Positions 31,001 through 39,751 of a stretch of 64,000 bases of DNA are shown here, piece after piece; position 1 is the first letter of the stretch, and every line of letters starts with the position of its first letter. The translations under genes were made by a program, and so were the position numbers. The stretch comes from Microbacterium halophytorum (GTDB taxonomy: Bacteria; Actinomycetota; Actinomycetes; Actinomycetales; Microbacteriaceae): NCBI RefSeq assembly GCF_002970975.1, contig NZ_PNFA01000007.1, forward strand, positions 157,757 to 221,756, written 5' to 3'. The notes beneath the pieces were generated by a model that saw only the letters and a list, made by a program, of their open reading frames with translations, was not told the DNA's origin and searched no databases.

Positions 31001-31300
31001 GGCCTGGGCCCCGTCATCGGAGCGCGCACGTGGGGCGGCGTCGTCGGCATCGACGGACGCTTCGACCTCGTTGACGGTACGGGTGTGACGCAGCCGCGCT
31101 ACGCGTTCTGGATCGAGGGCAAGGGCTGGGGGGTCGAGAACCACGGCATCGACCCCGATATCGAGGTCATCCACGACCCGGCGGCGCTGTTCTCGCTGGA
31201 CGACCCGCAGCTCGACCGCGCGATCGAGGAGGCGCTCGCCGCTCTCGAGGCGGAGCCGGCGGCCGAGCCGCCGGAGTTCGACCCGCCCAAGGTGCGCTGA
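28100..31300 (+). CDS. Tricorn-like S41 family protease
   Basis: 1,066 residues. Residues 1 to about 660 form two beta-propellers (repeats such as FSPDGAHVAFVSHRDGHPEL, FSPDGRYLTWSQ, FTRDGKHLVFLSDRTF). A helical C1 segment (FDENARLMRDHFWREDMDG) follows, then a PDZ domain (about 745-840), and the S41 protease core with NEFSGSDGDI, where Ser 955 is the expected nucleophile. Tricorn proteases trim peptides released by the proteasome and assemble into large hexamers. ATG 28100 lies 7 nt after TAGCGT, so it is likely leaderless; GTG 28091 is an alternative. Confidence 0.9.
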   Translation: MASAYLRYPHVHDELVVFTAADDVWLAPVGGGRAWRLTSDRAPVKQPRFSPDGAHVAFVSHRDGHPELMVVGVGSGDVRRLTYWGSPMLHNFGWTADGRVLVGSSAGEAEMRHTVTKAVALDGTAERLEIGMAWGVALHADGREALSTPGSRTPAHWKRYRGGNAPRLWLRDGAGAEWRRLLADEHASLVDPMWVGGALAFVSDRAAKLPDAAHEQANVWLWDEPGSGEPRQLTFQGEDDGYVRDATTDGARIVWHSRGRIRMLDAVGAEPRTIDIDVPGVALEPVALDPTKNLTQFAPDVGGDASVVVWRGKPFRLTHRQGPARALTGADSGVRTREPVVLGAAGRPAYVTDVDGEDAIQVDDSLPILTGQLGRVLHLAAAPKGDRLASISHDGVIRLIDIEAASAVEIARSRQGEAETPRFSPDGRYLTWSQPTTGEAELHAVWVFDTASDDEPVQVTSGRYHDRSPDFTRDGKHLVFLSDRTFDPEYSAQAFDLSFNGVTRPWLLPLSAVDPAPFGPSEDGWALSSPKTGDAEKALPGPAVSPDLDVAGAEERVVPFPVPSDAYTDLAATAGGVVWVARGTDIGRLGSRRAGVEGEKQKDRLVRWSFEEREQWTVFDGVDAYAVSGDGERIVVRAGAELKVVPSSRKADGGEDPVAVDLSRLRFQLDQAAEWHQMFDENARLMRDHFWREDMDGVSWDAVTARWRETVALVRTHDDLVDMMWEHVGELNTSHAYVSPASPPGDQSKKLGFLGADLSPSGDGWRIDRIIPGESSDPGARSPLRQAGVGAVEGDVIVEVDGAPVDPAFGPGASLIGAAGKPVELTLRRGGEDRRVVVVPLEAETALRYQDWVRSRREYVEERSGGRLGYVHVPDMAAPGWAQLHRDLRTADGKEGVVADVRYNRGGHTSPLVIERLASRVVAWVTARHYENAAGSPDLARRGPIVFVANEFSGSDGDIVNGRAQALGLGPVIGARTWGGVVGIDGRFDLVDGTGVTQPRYAFWIEGKGWGVENHGIDPDIEVIHDPAALFSLDDPQLDRAIEEALAALEAEPAAEPPEFDPPKVR

Positions 31301-31305
31301 GGCGC

Positions 31306-31341
31306 GAGGAGGGCCCGGTCCGATCGGACCGGGCCCTCCTC
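31306..31341. terminator. Bidirectional terminator, 36-bp palindrome
   Basis: Arms 31306-31323 and 31324-31341 are exact reverse complements of 18 nt each, between convergent genes ending at 31300 (+) and 31372 (-). Confidence 0.8.
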
Positions 31342-31371
31342 TGATCCGGGGTCGGCGCACGGCCCCACGCG

Positions 31372-32532
31372 TCAGCGCGCGGCGAGCGCCTCGCCCATCC
31401 GGGTCAGGGCGTCCTCCATGATGGGGCGCGGCGTCGCGAAGTTGAACCGGATGGCGGTCGCGCTGCCGACGCCGCAGTGGGCGCCGTCGGTCGTCACGAC
31501 GCCCGCGTGCTCGGCGAAGAAATCGGACGGCGAACCGGGGATGTCGAGCTCGGCGCAGTCGATCCAACCGAGGTACGTGCCCTGCGGCGGCGTGTAGCGC
31601 GCGCCCGGCAGGTGCTCGGCGACGAGCTCGCCGAGGCGCGCCCGGTTTCCGTCGAGGTAGCCGATCGCATCGGCGAGCCAGTCACCGCCCTCGCGGTACG
31701 CCGCCGTGTTCGCGACGACGCCGAGGTTCGACGGCTCGAAGTGCAGCGAGCGCGAGTTGTCGGCCCAGTACTTCCTGTCGTGGTCGTTCGAGAGCACGAC
31801 CTGAGCGGCCTTCAAGCCCGGCAGGTTGAACGCCTTCGACGCGCTCGTGGCCGTGACCGTGTGGCCGGCGTTGACCTCGTTGACCGAGGCGTACGGCACG
31901 TGGCGCTCGCCGGGGTAGACGAGCGGCGCGTGGATCTCGTCGGAGAAGACGCGGGCGCCGTGGCGCTCGACGACCTCGCCGATCGCCGTGAGCTCGTCCG
32001 TGCGGAGGACCCGGCCGATCGGGTTGTGCGGGTTGCACAGCACGAGCAGCCCGCCGCCGTTCGCGAACGCCTCGTCGAGCGCGTCGAGGTCGTACTCCCA
32101 GCTGTCGGCCGTGCGGATCATCGGCACCTGGATGATGCGCCGCTTCATGGCCGGCGGGACCGTGAGGAACGGCATGTACGCGGGCGTCGGGAGCACGATC
32201 GCCGAGCCGGGGGCGCTGAAGTGCTCGATCGCCACCTCGAACGCCTGGATCACGTCGGAGATCGGTTGCACGTCATCCGGAGAGAACGACCAGCCGTAGC
32301 GATCGGCCGCCCAGTCGACGAGCGACTCGCGCATCGCCAGGCCCGTCGCGGCAGGCAGGTAGCCGAAGGCGCCGTTGTCGACCGCCTCGTGCAGCGCGCG
32401 GGTGATGGGCGGTGCGACGCCGAAGTCCATCTCGGCGACCCAGGCGGGGGTCTTGCCGGGGAACGTCGACCACTTCGCGCTTCCGATCGCTCGCAGCTGT
32501 TCCGGGGTGATGGCGTCGAAGGCGTGGCTCAT
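31372..32532 (-). CDS. PLP-dependent C-S lyase, MalY/PatB type
   Basis: 386 residues, fold-type I aminotransferase family. WVAEMDFGVAPPI, LVLCNPHNPIGRVL, VFSDEIHAPLVYPG and the PLP lysine in TATSASKAFNLPGLKAAQ mark the MalY/PatB cystathionine beta-lyase branch, which turns cystathionine into homocysteine, pyruvate and ammonia; RFNFATPRPI holds the substrate-binding Arg. In some relatives it also modulates regulators. ATG 32532 lies 6 nt after TACGCT, a leaderless arrangement. No sulfur-pathway gene is adjacent. Confidence 0.88.
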   Translation of the reverse strand: MSHAFDAITPEQLRAIGSAKWSTFPGKTPAWVAEMDFGVAPPITRALHEAVDNGAFGYLPAATGLAMRESLVDWAADRYGWSFSPDDVQPISDVIQAFEVAIEHFSAPGSAIVLPTPAYMPFLTVPPAMKRRIIQVPMIRTADSWEYDLDALDEAFANGGGLLVLCNPHNPIGRVLRTDELTAIGEVVERHGARVFSDEIHAPLVYPGERHVPYASVNEVNAGHTVTATSASKAFNLPGLKAAQVVLSNDHDRKYWADNSRSLHFEPSNLGVVANTAAYREGGDWLADAIGYLDGNRARLGELVAEHLPGARYTPPQGTYLGWIDCAELDIPGSPSDFFAEHAGVVTTDGAHCGVGSATAIRFNFATPRPIMEDALTRMGEALAAR

Positions 32533-32611
32533 GCAACGAGCGTATCCGGATGCGGCGACACGGGCGCGGCCGGATGTCGCCGGGTTGCGCGGCCCGGCGA
32601 GCGCGGGCACT

Positions 32612-32914
32612 TCAGGCCGGGCCTCGCCGGCGGGTGTGAGCGTTCGTTCGCGAAGGCGGGAGAGCCCAGCGCAGCCCGTTGAGGCGCTGCTTCCCCTTCC
32701 GGCCGATGCGTTGCCGCAGCTCGTGGGCGACGCGTGCATACTTCTCGAGATCGAGGGCCGCGGCCTCGCGCCTCGTCTCGTCGTGGTGCGCGCTGTACGG
32801 CTGGTCGGCATCGACCCACGACAGGTGCCCCTGCGAGCCCCAGCGACCCGAGCCGATGCCGGCGAACCGGAGTGCGGCAGAGCCGAGTTCCGTGTCGTCG
32901 TCGCGCTCGGTGCG
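32612..32914 (-). CDS. Orphan ORF in frame after the HAD stop codon, no start codon visible
   Basis: Directly after the TAG of the HAD gene (32917-32915) the same frame stays open for 100 codons. It has strongly coding-like GC-rich third positions and a protein-like sequence (ELGSAALRFAGIGSGRWGSQ followed by GHLSWVDADQPYSAHHDETR, then EKYARVAHELRQRIGRKGKQ). There is no ATG, GTG or TTG in the first 30 codons. It could be a readthrough extension of the HAD protein, a gene with a rare start, or one whose start was lost by mutation. I do not recognise its family. Confidence 0.45.
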   Translation of the reverse strand, partial: RTERDDDTELGSAALRFAGIGSGRWGSQGHLSWVDADQPYSAHHDETRREAAALDLEKYARVAHELRQRIGRKGKQRLNGLRWALPPSRTNAHTRRRGPA

Positions 32915-33610
32915 CTATGCGGCCTGCGCCAGCGCGGGGACGACGGTGCGCAGAAGGGCACCGAGCTCGTCGGCGGTGTCGACGGCCGCGATCGCGCCCG
33001 CCTCCTCGTCGGGGGAGCCGAAGCCCCAGCGCGCGAAGATGACGGGCACGCCGTGCTCACCCGCGCCGTCGACGTCGTGGTGGCGGTCGCCGATCAGGAC
33101 GGGCGCGGAGACGTCGGCGCCGGCCGCCTCGAGTCGTTCGAGTGCCTTCGCGACGACGTCGGCCTTGGTGTCGTTGATGTCGGCGGCCGGGCGCGCGCCC
33201 GAGATCGCCGTGAAGGCGTCGGCGAGCCCGTAGTGCTCGAGGATCGCGACGACCTGGTTCTCGGGCTTCGTGCTCGCCGTCGAGATCGGCACGCCCGCGC
33301 CCGCGACCTCGCGGATCAGCTCGGGAACGCCGGGGTACAGCCGCACCGAGCTGGCGTAGCCGTCGGCGGCGGCCAGCGCGCGGTACTTGCCGACCGCGAC
33401 GACCGCCTCGTCGGCGCTCAGGCCGGCGCGCACCTGGAACGACTCGAGCATCGGCGGGCCGATCCACGCGCGCATGTCGTCGAACGACGGCACGGGCCGC
33501 CCCATCTCCTCGAGGACCCGCTGCGCGCGCGGCACGATGCCGGCCGATGCGTCGGCCACCACCCCGTCGACATCCCAGAGGACACAGGTGAAGGCGCGTG
33601 CGGAAGTCAT
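32915..33610 (-). CDS. HAD-family phosphatase, phosphoglycolate phosphatase-like
   Basis: 231 residues with all HAD motifs: VLWDVDGVVAD (motif I, nucleophile Asp), STASTKPENQ (motif II and Lys), and VLIGDRHHDVDGAGEHGVPV (motif IV). The helical cap between about residues 20 and 85 has the phosphoglycolate phosphatase/Gph shape, so the substrate is probably a small phosphorylated sugar or acid. ATG 33610 lies 6 nt after TACGCT, a leaderless start. The frame continues past its TAG stop for 100 more codons (see 32612). Confidence 0.85.
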   Translation of the reverse strand: MTSARAFTCVLWDVDGVVADASAGIVPRAQRVLEEMGRPVPSFDDMRAWIGPPMLESFQVRAGLSADEAVVAVGKYRALAAADGYASSVRLYPGVPELIREVAGAGVPISTASTKPENQVVAILEHYGLADAFTAISGARPAADINDTKADVVAKALERLEAAGADVSAPVLIGDRHHDVDGAGEHGVPVIFARWGFGSPDEEAGAIAAVDTADELGALLRTVVPALAQAA

Positions 33611-33638
33611 GCCGCCAGCGTACCGATGACCGTCTGAG

Positions 33639-34307
33639 TCACCGCCCGCTGTGAGGCTGCTGGGCCAGAGCCGCCAACATCGTCTCGCTCGCTCCGGCCG
33701 CGAGAAGCCGCCGCCGCATCGCGCGAGCGGCGAACTCGTAGACACGGTCGTCGCCGAGCAGCAGGGAGCGATTGTTCGCGTGCTCGTGGAGCGCGATGAG
33801 CTCGAACGCGATCTCGTCGGCGTCCTCGGCATCCGCCGTCAGCTCGGAGGCCTCGATGGCGTACCGGATCTGCGCGGTGATGTACCCGAGCCACTGGAAC
33901 TGCGCCTCGCGCACGGCCTCGCGCACCGGGCCCGACTTGGAGTCGATGTCGGCCGAGGCGGCCGCGAAGAAGCAGCCGCCGGTGAACACGCGGTCGCGCG
34001 AGTAGGCGATCTCGTTGCGCAGCAGGGCCGCCAGGCGGCGCAGACCGCGGGGCTCGTCGCGCGCGGGCTCGACGATCGTCGTCATGAACACCTCGCGCGC
34101 GGCCGCGATCGTCGCCAGCTGCAGGGACTGCTTGCTCCCGAACAGCGTCGCGATGCTGCTCTTGCTGTGCTTCGACGACTCGGCGAGGCGGCCGATCGTG
34201 AGCCCGTCGAGCCCGTCGACCGAAGCGAGATTCGTGGCGCACGTCAGCACGCGGCGTCGCGAGGCGTCTCCGCGCGCGCGGCGGCCGTCCACAACCTGAT
34301 CCGACAC
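33639..34307 (-). CDS. TetR family regulator, divergent from a hydrolase
   Basis: 222 residues. The helix-turn-helix is GLTIGRLAESSKHSKSSIAT followed by LFGSKQSL. The rest is helical and includes the FTGGCFFAAASAD motif found in YcdC/AcrR-like regulators, where the Cys may sense an electrophile or oxidant. GTG 34307 lies 6 nt after TAAACT, a leaderless start. Two copies of ACGATCGTTCGTAT lie in the shared promoter region, so the protein very likely represses both itself and the hydrolase. Confidence 0.85.
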   Translation of the reverse strand: MSDQVVDGRRARGDASRRRVLTCATNLASVDGLDGLTIGRLAESSKHSKSSIATLFGSKQSLQLATIAAAREVFMTTIVEPARDEPRGLRRLAALLRNEIAYSRDRVFTGGCFFAAASADIDSKSGPVREAVREAQFQWLGYITAQIRYAIEASELTADAEDADEIAFELIALHEHANNRSLLLGDDRVYEFAARAMRRRLLAAGASETMLAALAQQPHSGR

Positions 34308-34312
34308 CCCTC

Positions 34313-34359
34313 TAGTTTACGCACGATCGTTCGTATACTCTACATACGATCGTTCGTAT
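34313..34359. promoter_or_regulatory. Double TetR operator in the divergent promoter
   Basis: ACGATCGTTCGTAT occurs at 34323-34336 and 34346-34359, 23 bp apart; each contains the palindrome ACGA-TCGT-TCGT. The plus-strand -10 box TATACT (34334-34339) lies between and overlaps the copies; the minus-strand -10 box TAAACT (34319-34314) is next to copy 1. Binding would block both promoters. Confidence 0.75.
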
Positions 34360-34380
34360 TCATTCCGAATCGAGGAAGCC

Positions 34381-35244
34381 ATGACCCGTTCCGCCGCGTT
34401 CGTCCTGACCGCCCTCCGCGCCGCCGACGCGATCTCCCCCGATCTGGCCGGTCGGCTCGCCTATCGCCTGTTCTTCCGTGTGCGCCCCCGGATGCCGCTG
34501 CGCGAACGCGACCGCGCCACCGACGCCGCGGCGCACCGGGAACTGCTGCGCGTGCGTGGTCGCGACGTCGTGACCTACCGCTGGGGCGACGGCGAGCGCA
34601 CCGTGCTCGTCATCCACGGTTGGAAGGGCAGGGCCATCCAGTTCGCACCTCTCATCCGGAGGCTCGTCGCGGTCGGAATGCGCGTCGTGTCGTTCGATGC
34701 CCCCGCGCACGGCGCGTCCGGCGGCCGACGCCCGGACATCCGGGACTGGATGGCGGCGGCCGAAGGGCTGCAACGGCGGTTCGGTCCGTTCGCCGCTGTC
34801 GTCGGCCACTCGGTGGGCTCGATCGCCGGCCTCACGGCAGCGCGCACCTTCGCGCCGACGCCGGTCGTCGCCACGATCTCCGGCGCGGCCGGGCCGGCTG
34901 CGATGATCGACCAGTTCGCGCGGACGGCTGAGCTGTCGCGCGGGGCCCGCGACCGGCTGACGCAGCTGTTCGCGGCGAGGATCGGCGAGACTCCCGCATC
35001 CGTGACCGAGCAGTTCGACTCTGCAGCCCACCCTCTTCCTGCGCACACCAGCCTGCTCGTCGTGCACAGTCGCGACGATCGCGGCCTTGCGGATGACGAC
35101 TCGGTCCGGCTGCACAGCGCACACGCCGGGCGTTCGCGGATTCTGCGACCGACCGGTCTCGGCCACAACCGAGTACTGACCGACCCCGACGTGCTCGATG
35201 CCGTCGTCGACGTCGTCGCCCGCGGAGCGCACGTCCCTGTCTGA
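34381..35244 (+). CDS. Alpha/beta hydrolase
   Basis: 287 residues. Nucleophile elbow GHSVGS (near residue 142), oxyanion segment HGWKGR, acid residue in VVHSRDDRG and catalytic His in GLGHNR complete the triad. The N-terminal 60 residues are helical and basic and resemble those of actinobacterial YqiA/BioH-like hydrolases. Substrate unknown. GAGGAAG 2 nt before the ATG plus the TATACT promoter support the start. Control by the divergent TetR protein suggests a detoxification role. Confidence 0.85.
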   Translation: MTRSAAFVLTALRAADAISPDLAGRLAYRLFFRVRPRMPLRERDRATDAAAHRELLRVRGRDVVTYRWGDGERTVLVIHGWKGRAIQFAPLIRRLVAVGMRVVSFDAPAHGASGGRRPDIRDWMAAAEGLQRRFGPFAAVVGHSVGSIAGLTAARTFAPTPVVATISGAAGPAAMIDQFARTAELSRGARDRLTQLFAARIGETPASVTEQFDSAAHPLPAHTSLLVVHSRDDRGLADDDSVRLHSAHAGRSRILRPTGLGHNRVLTDPDVLDAVVDVVARGAHVPV

Positions 35245-35339
35245 CGGGCATGCTCTGGGCTCTGCGGCCCGCGCCCCGGGTGCGGCAGTGCAGGGCGGGG
35301 GCGTGCCGCATACGGCATCCGCCACCGGCGCGACGATGG

Positions 35340-35361
35340 GAGCGCCGCGGGCCCGGCGCTC
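35340..35361. terminator. Possible bidirectional terminator
   Basis: GAGCGCCG (35340-35347) / CGGCGCTC (35354-35361), 8-bp stem with a 6-nt loop, between the convergent hydrolase and nucS genes and touching the nucS stop. Confidence 0.4.
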
Positions 35362-36055
35362 AGAACAGCGTCGGGACCCCGCTGTCGATGCCCTTCATGC
35401 CCTCGTAGTCGAGCACGAGGCATTCGATTCCGCGGTCCTCGGCGAGGGTGCGCGCCTGCGGCTTGATCTCCTGGGCGGCGAAGACGCCCCTGATGCCCGT
35501 CAGCAGCGGGTCGCGGCCGAGCAGGTCGAGGTAGCGCGTGAGCTGCTCGACGCCGTCGATCTCGCCGCGGCGCTTGATCTCGACCGCGATGGGGGCGCCC
35601 TCGGCATCACGCACCATCAGGTCGACCGGGCCGATCGCCGTCGGGTACTCGCGTCGCACGAGCGTCGCGCCCTCGCTCACGCGGTCGACCTGCTCGGCGA
35701 GGAGGCGCTGCAGGTCCGACTCGACACCGTCCTTGATCAGGCCGGGGTCGACGCCGAGGTCGTGCGACGAGTCGGAGATCATCTCGTGGATGCGCACCGT
35801 GAGCGCGTCGCCCGTCTTCTGGTGGGTCACCTTCCACACCTCGACGACGCCGGCCTCGGCGAGCTCCTCATCCGGCTGCAGCACCTCCGTGCGGCACGGC
35901 GGGCTCATCCAGTTCAGCGGCTTGTACGAGCCGCCGTCGGAGTGGATCAGCACGCTGCCGTCGCCCTTCTGCATCAGCACGCGCTTCGCGAGCGGCAGGT
36001 GGGCGTTCAGGCGGCCCGTGTAGTCGACCGAGCACTCCGCAATAACAAGTCGCAT
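35360..36055 (-). CDS. nucS: Mismatch-specific endonuclease NucS
   Basis: 231 residues, beginning [16 protein letters not shown] as in other actinobacterial NucS proteins. The PD-(D/E)XK nuclease core shows [20 protein letters not shown] with the catalytic Asp, Glu and Lys, then [12 protein letters not shown]. The C-terminus GVPTLF fits the short tail that binds the beta clamp. NucS cuts both strands at mismatches and replaces MutS-MutL in actinobacteria. ATG 36055 lies 7 nt after TACGAT, a leaderless start. It diverges from the Mrp operon with no shared function. Confidence 0.93.
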   Translation of the reverse strand: MRLVIAECSVDYTGRLNAHLPLAKRVLMQKGDGSVLIHSDGGSYKPLNWMSPPCRTEVLQPDEELAEAGVVEVWKVTHQKTGDALTVRIHEMISDSSHDLGVDPGLIKDGVESDLQRLLAEQVDRVSEGATLVRREYPTAIGPVDLMVRDAEGAPIAVEIKRRGEIDGVEQLTRYLDLLGRDPLLTGIRGVFAAQEIKPQARTLAEDRGIECLVLDYEGMKGIDSGVPTLF

Positions 36056-36218
36056 CCGGATGATCGTAGCTGTGCGGGCCGGGAGCACGCACGCGGCGGG
36101 AGAGCACCCAGGCCTCCCCGGGGAGCCCATAGGTTCGGCACCGATAGACTGGATCCACCGCTTGACAACCACCCGCCGCCTGTGAGCCCCGCCGGCCCGA
36201 CGACGAGGAGATATCCGC

Positions 36219-39200
36219 ATGCTCGTGATCCTCGCCGCGTTCGCAGTGGTCTCCCTTGCGGTCGTGCCGCTCGCGGCGTGGTTCGGATCGCGCGTGTTCT
36301 ACGTCGCAGCGCTCCTTCCCCTCGTCGGCTTCGTGCACGCGCTCGTTCAGGCGCCCGCTGTCGCGGCGGGGCGCATTCCGTTCGAGACATACGAGTGGAT
36401 CGGCCCGCTGGGCGTCGAGATCTCGATGCGGATGGACACCCTCAGCTGGGTGATGACGCTGGTCGTGGCGGGCGTCGGCGCGCTCGTGCTGATCTACTGC
36501 GCGACGTACTTCCGCGGCAAAGGCGCCGGGCGGGGCCGCTTCGCGGGCGAGCTGCTCGGCTTCGCCGGCACGATGTACGGCCTCGTCCTGACGGACGACA
36601 TCATCATGCTCGTGATCTTCTGGGAGATCACGAGCGTGCTGTCGTACCTGCTGATCGGCCACTACTTCACCCGTGCCGCCAGCCGCCGCGCCGCGCTGCA
36701 GTCGCTGCTGACGACCACGCTCGGCGGCCTCGTGATGTTCGTCGGCGCCGTCATCCTGGCGGTGCAGGCGGGAACCAATTCCATCAGCGGCATACTCGCC
36801 GCGCCTCCGACGGGCGCGCTGACGGCCGCGGCGATCGTGTGCCTGCTGGTCGGCGCCTTCAGTAAGTCGGCGATCTTCCCCTTCCACTTCTGGCTGCCGG
36901 GCGCTATGGCGGCGCCTACGCCCGTGAGCGCCTACCTGCACGCCGCCGCGATGGTGAAGGCCGGCATCTACCTGCTCGCGCGCTTCGCCCCGGCCTTCGG
37001 CGACATCGAGCCGTGGCGTCCGCTCGTCGTGTCGCTCGGCGTGTTCACGATGCTGCTCGGCGGCTTCCAGGCGCTGCGCGAGACTGACCTGAAGCGCCTG
37101 CTCGCGTACGGAACGGTCAGCCAGCTCGGCTTCATCACGACGGTCATCGGCTACGGAGCGCGCGATACGGCCCTCGCCGGCCTCGCGCTGCTGCTGGCCC
37201 ACTCGCTGTTCAAGGCGGCGCTGTTCCTCGTCGTCGGCATCATCGACCGACAGCTGTCCACGCGCGACATCGACGAGCTCAGTGGGCTCGGGCGCCAGGC
37301 GCCGACGCTCGCGGTCGTGTCGATCGTCTCGATCGCATCGATGGCCGGAGTGCCGCCGCTGTTGGGGTTCGTTGCGAAGGAATCCGCGCTCGGGGCCATG
37401 ATCGACGAGGCGGTGGCGGGCGAGCCGTGGGGCTGGGTGGCCCTCGTCGGCATCGTCGCGGGCTCGGCGCTCACGGCCGCGTACGGCCTGCGCTTCATCT
37501 GGGGCGCGTTCTGGACGAAGAGGGCCAAGGGCGGGGCTCCGCGGCCGCGCACGGAGTGGCCGGACCCGCCGCTCGACTTCATCGCGAGCCCGCTCGTCCT
37601 CGCGGCGCTCACGGCGGCGGGCGGCTTCGCCGCCCCCGCGCTCGACCGCGCCATCGCTCCCTACGCGGACACGGCGCCGGGCGAGCACGGCGCGCACCTC
37701 GCCCTCTGGCACGGGCTCGAGCCGGCGCTCGCGCTCTCTGCGCTCTCGATCGCCGTCGGCATCGCCGTGTTCTGGCTCTCCCGCCGCTTCGGCGTCCCGC
37801 GCCAGCGGCGCCTCCTGCGGCTGCATGCATCCGACGTGTACTACCTGGTCACGCGTGAGATCGACCGCTTCGCGGTGCTCATCACGCGCGCGATCCAGCG
37901 CGGCTCGCTGCCGACGTACGTGGCGCTCGCCTTCGGCGTGCTCGTCGCAGCGGAGGCGACCGTGCTCGTCGCCCACGGCGACTGGGAAGTGAACCTCGTG
38001 GCCTGGCACGACCCGGCGCAGCCGATCGCCGCCGGCGCCATGATCGTGGCCGGCATCGTCGCGGTGCGGGCCCGCAAGCGCTTCACGGGCGTCGTGCTCG
38101 TGTCGGTCACGGGCCTCGGGATGGTGACGCTGTTCGCACTCTCGGGCGCACCTGACCTCGCCGTCACGCAGGTGCTCGTCGAGACCGTGACGCTCGTCGC
38201 GTTCACGCTCGTCCTCCGTCGCATTCCGTCGCGGATGGGGAGCCACCACGGCACGAGCACGCCTGTGCTGCGCGCCCTGGTCGGGGCCGCCGTCGGCGTC
38301 ACGATGGCGCTCGTCGCGGTGCTCGCGGCGAGCGCGCGCGTCGCGGAACCCGTGTCGACGGCGTGGACCGAGATGGCCTACGAGATCGGCCACGGCAAGA
38401 ACGTCGTCAACGTCGCGCTCGTCGACCTGCGCGGCTGGGACACCATGGGCGAGCTCAGCGTGCTCGTGCTCGCGGCGACGGGCGTCGCCTCGCTCGTGTT
38501 CGTCACGGCCCGCAACGATCGTCTCGCGCAGGCGCGCCGCTCCGTGCGGCGGCGCACCACGATCCGCGAGCGCATGCGCTTCCGGCGCACGCCGCTGGTC
38601 GAGACGCAGGACGGCATCCGGATGCAGGATGCGGGGAACTCCGGGGCGCCGCGGGCCTGGCTGCTCGCCGGGTCGAGCATGAGCGCCGCATCGCGGTCGA
38701 TGATCCTCGAAGTCGTCGTGCGCATCCTGTTCCACACGATCATCGTGATCTCGATCTATCTGCTGTTCGCGGGCCACAACCTGCCGGGCGGCGGCTTCGC
38801 GGGCGGCCTGGTCGCAGGCCTCGCGCTGGTGATGCGCTATGTTGCCGGAGGCCGCTACGAACTCGGCATCGCGGCCCCGACCGACGCCGGTTACATGCTC
38901 GGTGCCGGCATGGCGATCTCCGTAGTCACGGCGGTCGCGCCGATGCTCGCGGGGCTCGACCCGCTGACGCGCGCCGTGTGGGAGGCAGATCTGCCGCTCG
39001 TCGGTCACGTCGAGTTCGTTTCGTCGACGTTCTTCGACATCGGCGTCTACCTCGTCGTGGTCGGGCTCGTGCTCGACGTGCTCCGCTCGCTCGGAGGTGA
39101 GGTCGACCGGCAGATCGTCGAGGACGGCGGGCGCCGGTTCCAGCCGGCGGCAGACGGCTACTCGGCGGGAACGCCGTCCGAGAACGCGTCCGCTGTGATC

Positions 39201-39248
39201 ACAGAGCCGGTCGCCGTGCAGCGGCCCGCCGAGGGAGGGGCACGATGA
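36219..39248 (+). CDS. mrpA: Mrp Na+/H+ antiporter subunit, MrpA-MrpB fusion
   Basis: 1,009 residues, about 200 more than a single MrpA. The N-terminal 650 residues are the NuoL/MrpA core ([20 protein letters not shown], the segment [20 protein letters not shown] with its key Lys, [32 protein letters not shown]). A DUF4040 part follows, and the last 180 residues match MrpB ([20 protein letters not shown]). The complex exports Na+ in exchange for protons and supports pH and salt tolerance. GAGGAG precedes ATG 36219. First gene of a six-gene operon whose members overlap by ATGA; no separate mrpB exists. Confidence 0.95.
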   Translation: MLVILAAFAVVSLAVVPLAAWFGSRVFYVAALLPLVGFVHALVQAPAVAAGRIPFETYEWIGPLGVEISMRMDTLSWVMTLVVAGVGALVLIYCATYFRGKGAGRGRFAGELLGFAGTMYGLVLTDDIIMLVIFWEITSVLSYLLIGHYFTRAASRRAALQSLLTTTLGGLVMFVGAVILAVQAGTNSISGILAAPPTGALTAAAIVCLLVGAFSKSAIFPFHFWLPGAMAAPTPVSAYLHAAAMVKAGIYLLARFAPAFGDIEPWRPLVVSLGVFTMLLGGFQALRETDLKRLLAYGTVSQLGFITTVIGYGARDTALAGLALLLAHSLFKAALFLVVGIIDRQLSTRDIDELSGLGRQAPTLAVVSIVSIASMAGVPPLLGFVAKESALGAMIDEAVAGEPWGWVALVGIVAGSALTAAYGLRFIWGAFWTKRAKGGAPRPRTEWPDPPLDFIASPLVLAALTAAGGFAAPALDRAIAPYADTAPGEHGAHLALWHGLEPALALSALSIAVGIAVFWLSRRFGVPRQRRLLRLHASDVYYLVTREIDRFAVLITRAIQRGSLPTYVALAFGVLVAAEATVLVAHGDWEVNLVAWHDPAQPIAAGAMIVAGIVAVRARKRFTGVVLVSVTGLGMVTLFALSGAPDLAVTQVLVETVTLVAFTLVLRRIPSRMGSHHGTSTPVLRALVGAAVGVTMALVAVLAASARVAEPVSTAWTEMAYEIGHGKNVVNVALVDLRGWDTMGELSVLVLAATGVASLVFVTARNDRLAQARRSVRRRTTIRERMRFRRTPLVETQDGIRMQDAGNSGAPRAWLLAGSSMSAASRSMILEVVVRILFHTIIVISIYLLFAGHNLPGGGFAGGLVAGLALVMRYVAGGRYELGIAAPTDAGYMLGAGMAISVVTAVAPMLAGLDPLTRAVWEADLPLVGHVEFVSSTFFDIGVYLVVVGLVLDVLRSLGGEVDRQIVEDGGRRFQPAADGYSAGTPSENASAVITEPVAVQRPAEGGAR

Positions 39249-39751
39249 GCGTCTCAGCCTCGTTGGTGGTCGTCATGGCCGTGCTCTACGGCGCCGGCGT
39301 CTACGCCATGATGGAGCGCAGCCTCACGCGCGTGCTGATCGGCTTCCTGCTGCTCGGCAACGCGACGAACCTGCTCCTGCTCATCTCGATGGGGTTCCCC
39401 GGCGTCTCGCCGTTCTACGGCAGCGACGAACCGCAGTCCGACCCGCTGCCCCAGGCGCTCATGCTCACGGCGATCGTGATCACATTCGCCGTGAGCGCAT
39501 TCCTCCTCGCCCTGATCTATCGCTCGTGGCAGCTCGGCCAGGAGGACGCCGTCGAGGACGACGCCGAGGACATCGCCCTGCGCGAGCGCGCGACCGAGAC
39601 GACGACGGTGCTCGACGTCGAGGAGGGCGCCGCCGAGGAGGAGGACGAGGAGCACACCGACTTCTCCGACGACGCCGTCTCGCCGATCACGGCGATCACG
39701 CAGACCGCGCAGCCCGCTCGCACCGACCGGAACGGCGGTGGCCGCCCATGA
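39245..39751 (+). CDS. mrpC: Mrp antiporter subunit C
   Basis: 168 residues; three NuoK-like helices in the first 100 residues with the RVLIGFLLLGNATNLLLL and LPQALMLTAIVITFAVSAF signatures. The C-terminal 65 residues form an unusual acidic tail (EEEDEEHTDFSDD) absent from most MrpC proteins. The ATG overlaps the mrpA stop (ATGA). The last codons, TDRNGGG, contain AACGGCGGTG, which serves as ribosome binding site for mrpD. Confidence 0.95.
   Translation: MSVSASLVVVMAVLYGAGVYAMMERSLTRVLIGFLLLGNATNLLLLISMGFPGVSPFYGSDEPQSDPLPQALMLTAIVITFAVSAFLLALIYRSWQLGQEDAVEDDAEDIALRERATETTTVLDVEEGAAEEEDEEHTDFSDDAVSPITAITQTAQPARTDRNGGGRP

Noticed and set aside
35868..39008. Open frame of over 1,000 codons antisense to mrpA
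   Set aside because: It is a GC-skew shadow: His/Arg/Asp-rich, no recognisable domain, while the opposite strand encodes well-conserved MrpA.
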